From assembly GCA_034620365.1 (NCBI GenBank), contig JAQGEQ010000380.1:930001-994000 (forward strand): a stretch of 64,000 bases of DNA, written 5' to 3'. Position 1 is the first letter of the stretch; the number at the start of each line of letters is the position of its first letter. This document shows, in pieces, positions 63,643-64,000 of the stretch. The DNA comes from Pegea sp. RAD2-039 (lineage: Eukaryota; Chordata; Thaliacea; Salpida; Salpidae). The notes below the pieces were generated by a model. The model did not search any database, was not told the DNA's origin, and was given only the letters and a program-made list of their open reading frames with translations. A program made the translations under genes and the position numbers.

Positions 63643-64000
63643 CTCCAATTCATCTTTCGAACTTACAAAATAAGCTTCTTACATAAAATAAAAACTCATT
63701 GAATATCATGTATACGAAGCACATTAAAAAGACTGAAAAAGTTTTAAATCCAACTTTAAAGTTAGTTTGAATATACAAATTACGTCAATATAGATAGTTT
63801 ATGTATCTCTATAATCTTTTAATTGTTATTTATTGAATCTCAGATTAAATTCAAACAAACAATTTTTGAACAACTTCCTTAAATGAGTTCTTAAGTTTAA
63901 ATCTCTTGCAAAAGTCTTCTTTTCAATACTTCAATTAAAAAATAACCTCTACATTAAGCAAATAAACATATACTTAGCTATATACAAATTACTTTTTAAG
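63643..64000. other. Region upstream of the laminin first coding exon
   Basis: About 360 bases at the right edge, A+T-rich. It should contain laminin 5' untranslated sequence or promoter. No other feature is visible. Confidence 0.4.

Noticed and set aside
1-64000. CRISPR arrays, operons, ribosome binding sites, tRNA or rRNA genes
   Set aside because: The window is eukaryotic. The only tandem array is the protein-coding mucin repeat, and I saw no cloverleaf or rRNA-like sequence.

Overview
This is a strongly A+T-rich animal (metazoan) nuclear sequence. The animal origin follows from a complete laminin alpha gene, many GT-AG introns whose phases I could match by hand, and extracellular modules (EGF-like, laminin G, mucin-type Ser/Thr repeats). 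Base composition and the mix of short introns with a few multi-kilobase ones fit several invertebrate groups. I do not assign a species.

Layout. 1-2388 (minus): the 5' part of an unrecognised five-exon gene running off the left edge. 5707-7386 (plus): ISCA1-type iron-sulfur cluster assembly protein, 4 exons. About 8150-8830 (minus): decayed 3' end of a CR1/jockey-like LINE; a second tail of the same family lies at 14782-14826. 9024-9515 (minus): intronless gene for a basic protein I do not recognise. 11001-13174 (plus): Ctr1/SLC31-type copper transporter, 5 exons. 15137-16955 (plus): small single-EGF, single-pass membrane protein. 19189-29944 (minus): large membrane mucin with a signal peptide, about 7.5 kb of 54-bp (18-residue) tandem repeats, EGF-like modules, a possible SEA-like region, a transmembrane helix and a short tail. 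33885-63642 (minus): laminin alpha of the alpha-1/2 class, about 63 exons and roughly 3,250 codons, in the order LN, LEa, L4a, LEb, L4b, LEc, coiled coil, five LG modules. Its 4.5-kb LN intron carries, on the same strand, a second secreted-protein gene that may have an NTR (TIMP/agrin-NtA-like) fold.

Themes. Most of the right two thirds encodes extracellular-matrix or cell-surface proteins. The small EGF-membrane gene and the membrane-proximal end of the mucin share exon order, intron phase and EGF spacing. They lie tail to tail, which suggests an inverted duplication followed by gain or loss of the mucin block. The points most worth a second look are this mucin pair, the single-base indels that break the mucin frame, the nested gene inside laminin, and the two unrecognised genes at the left.
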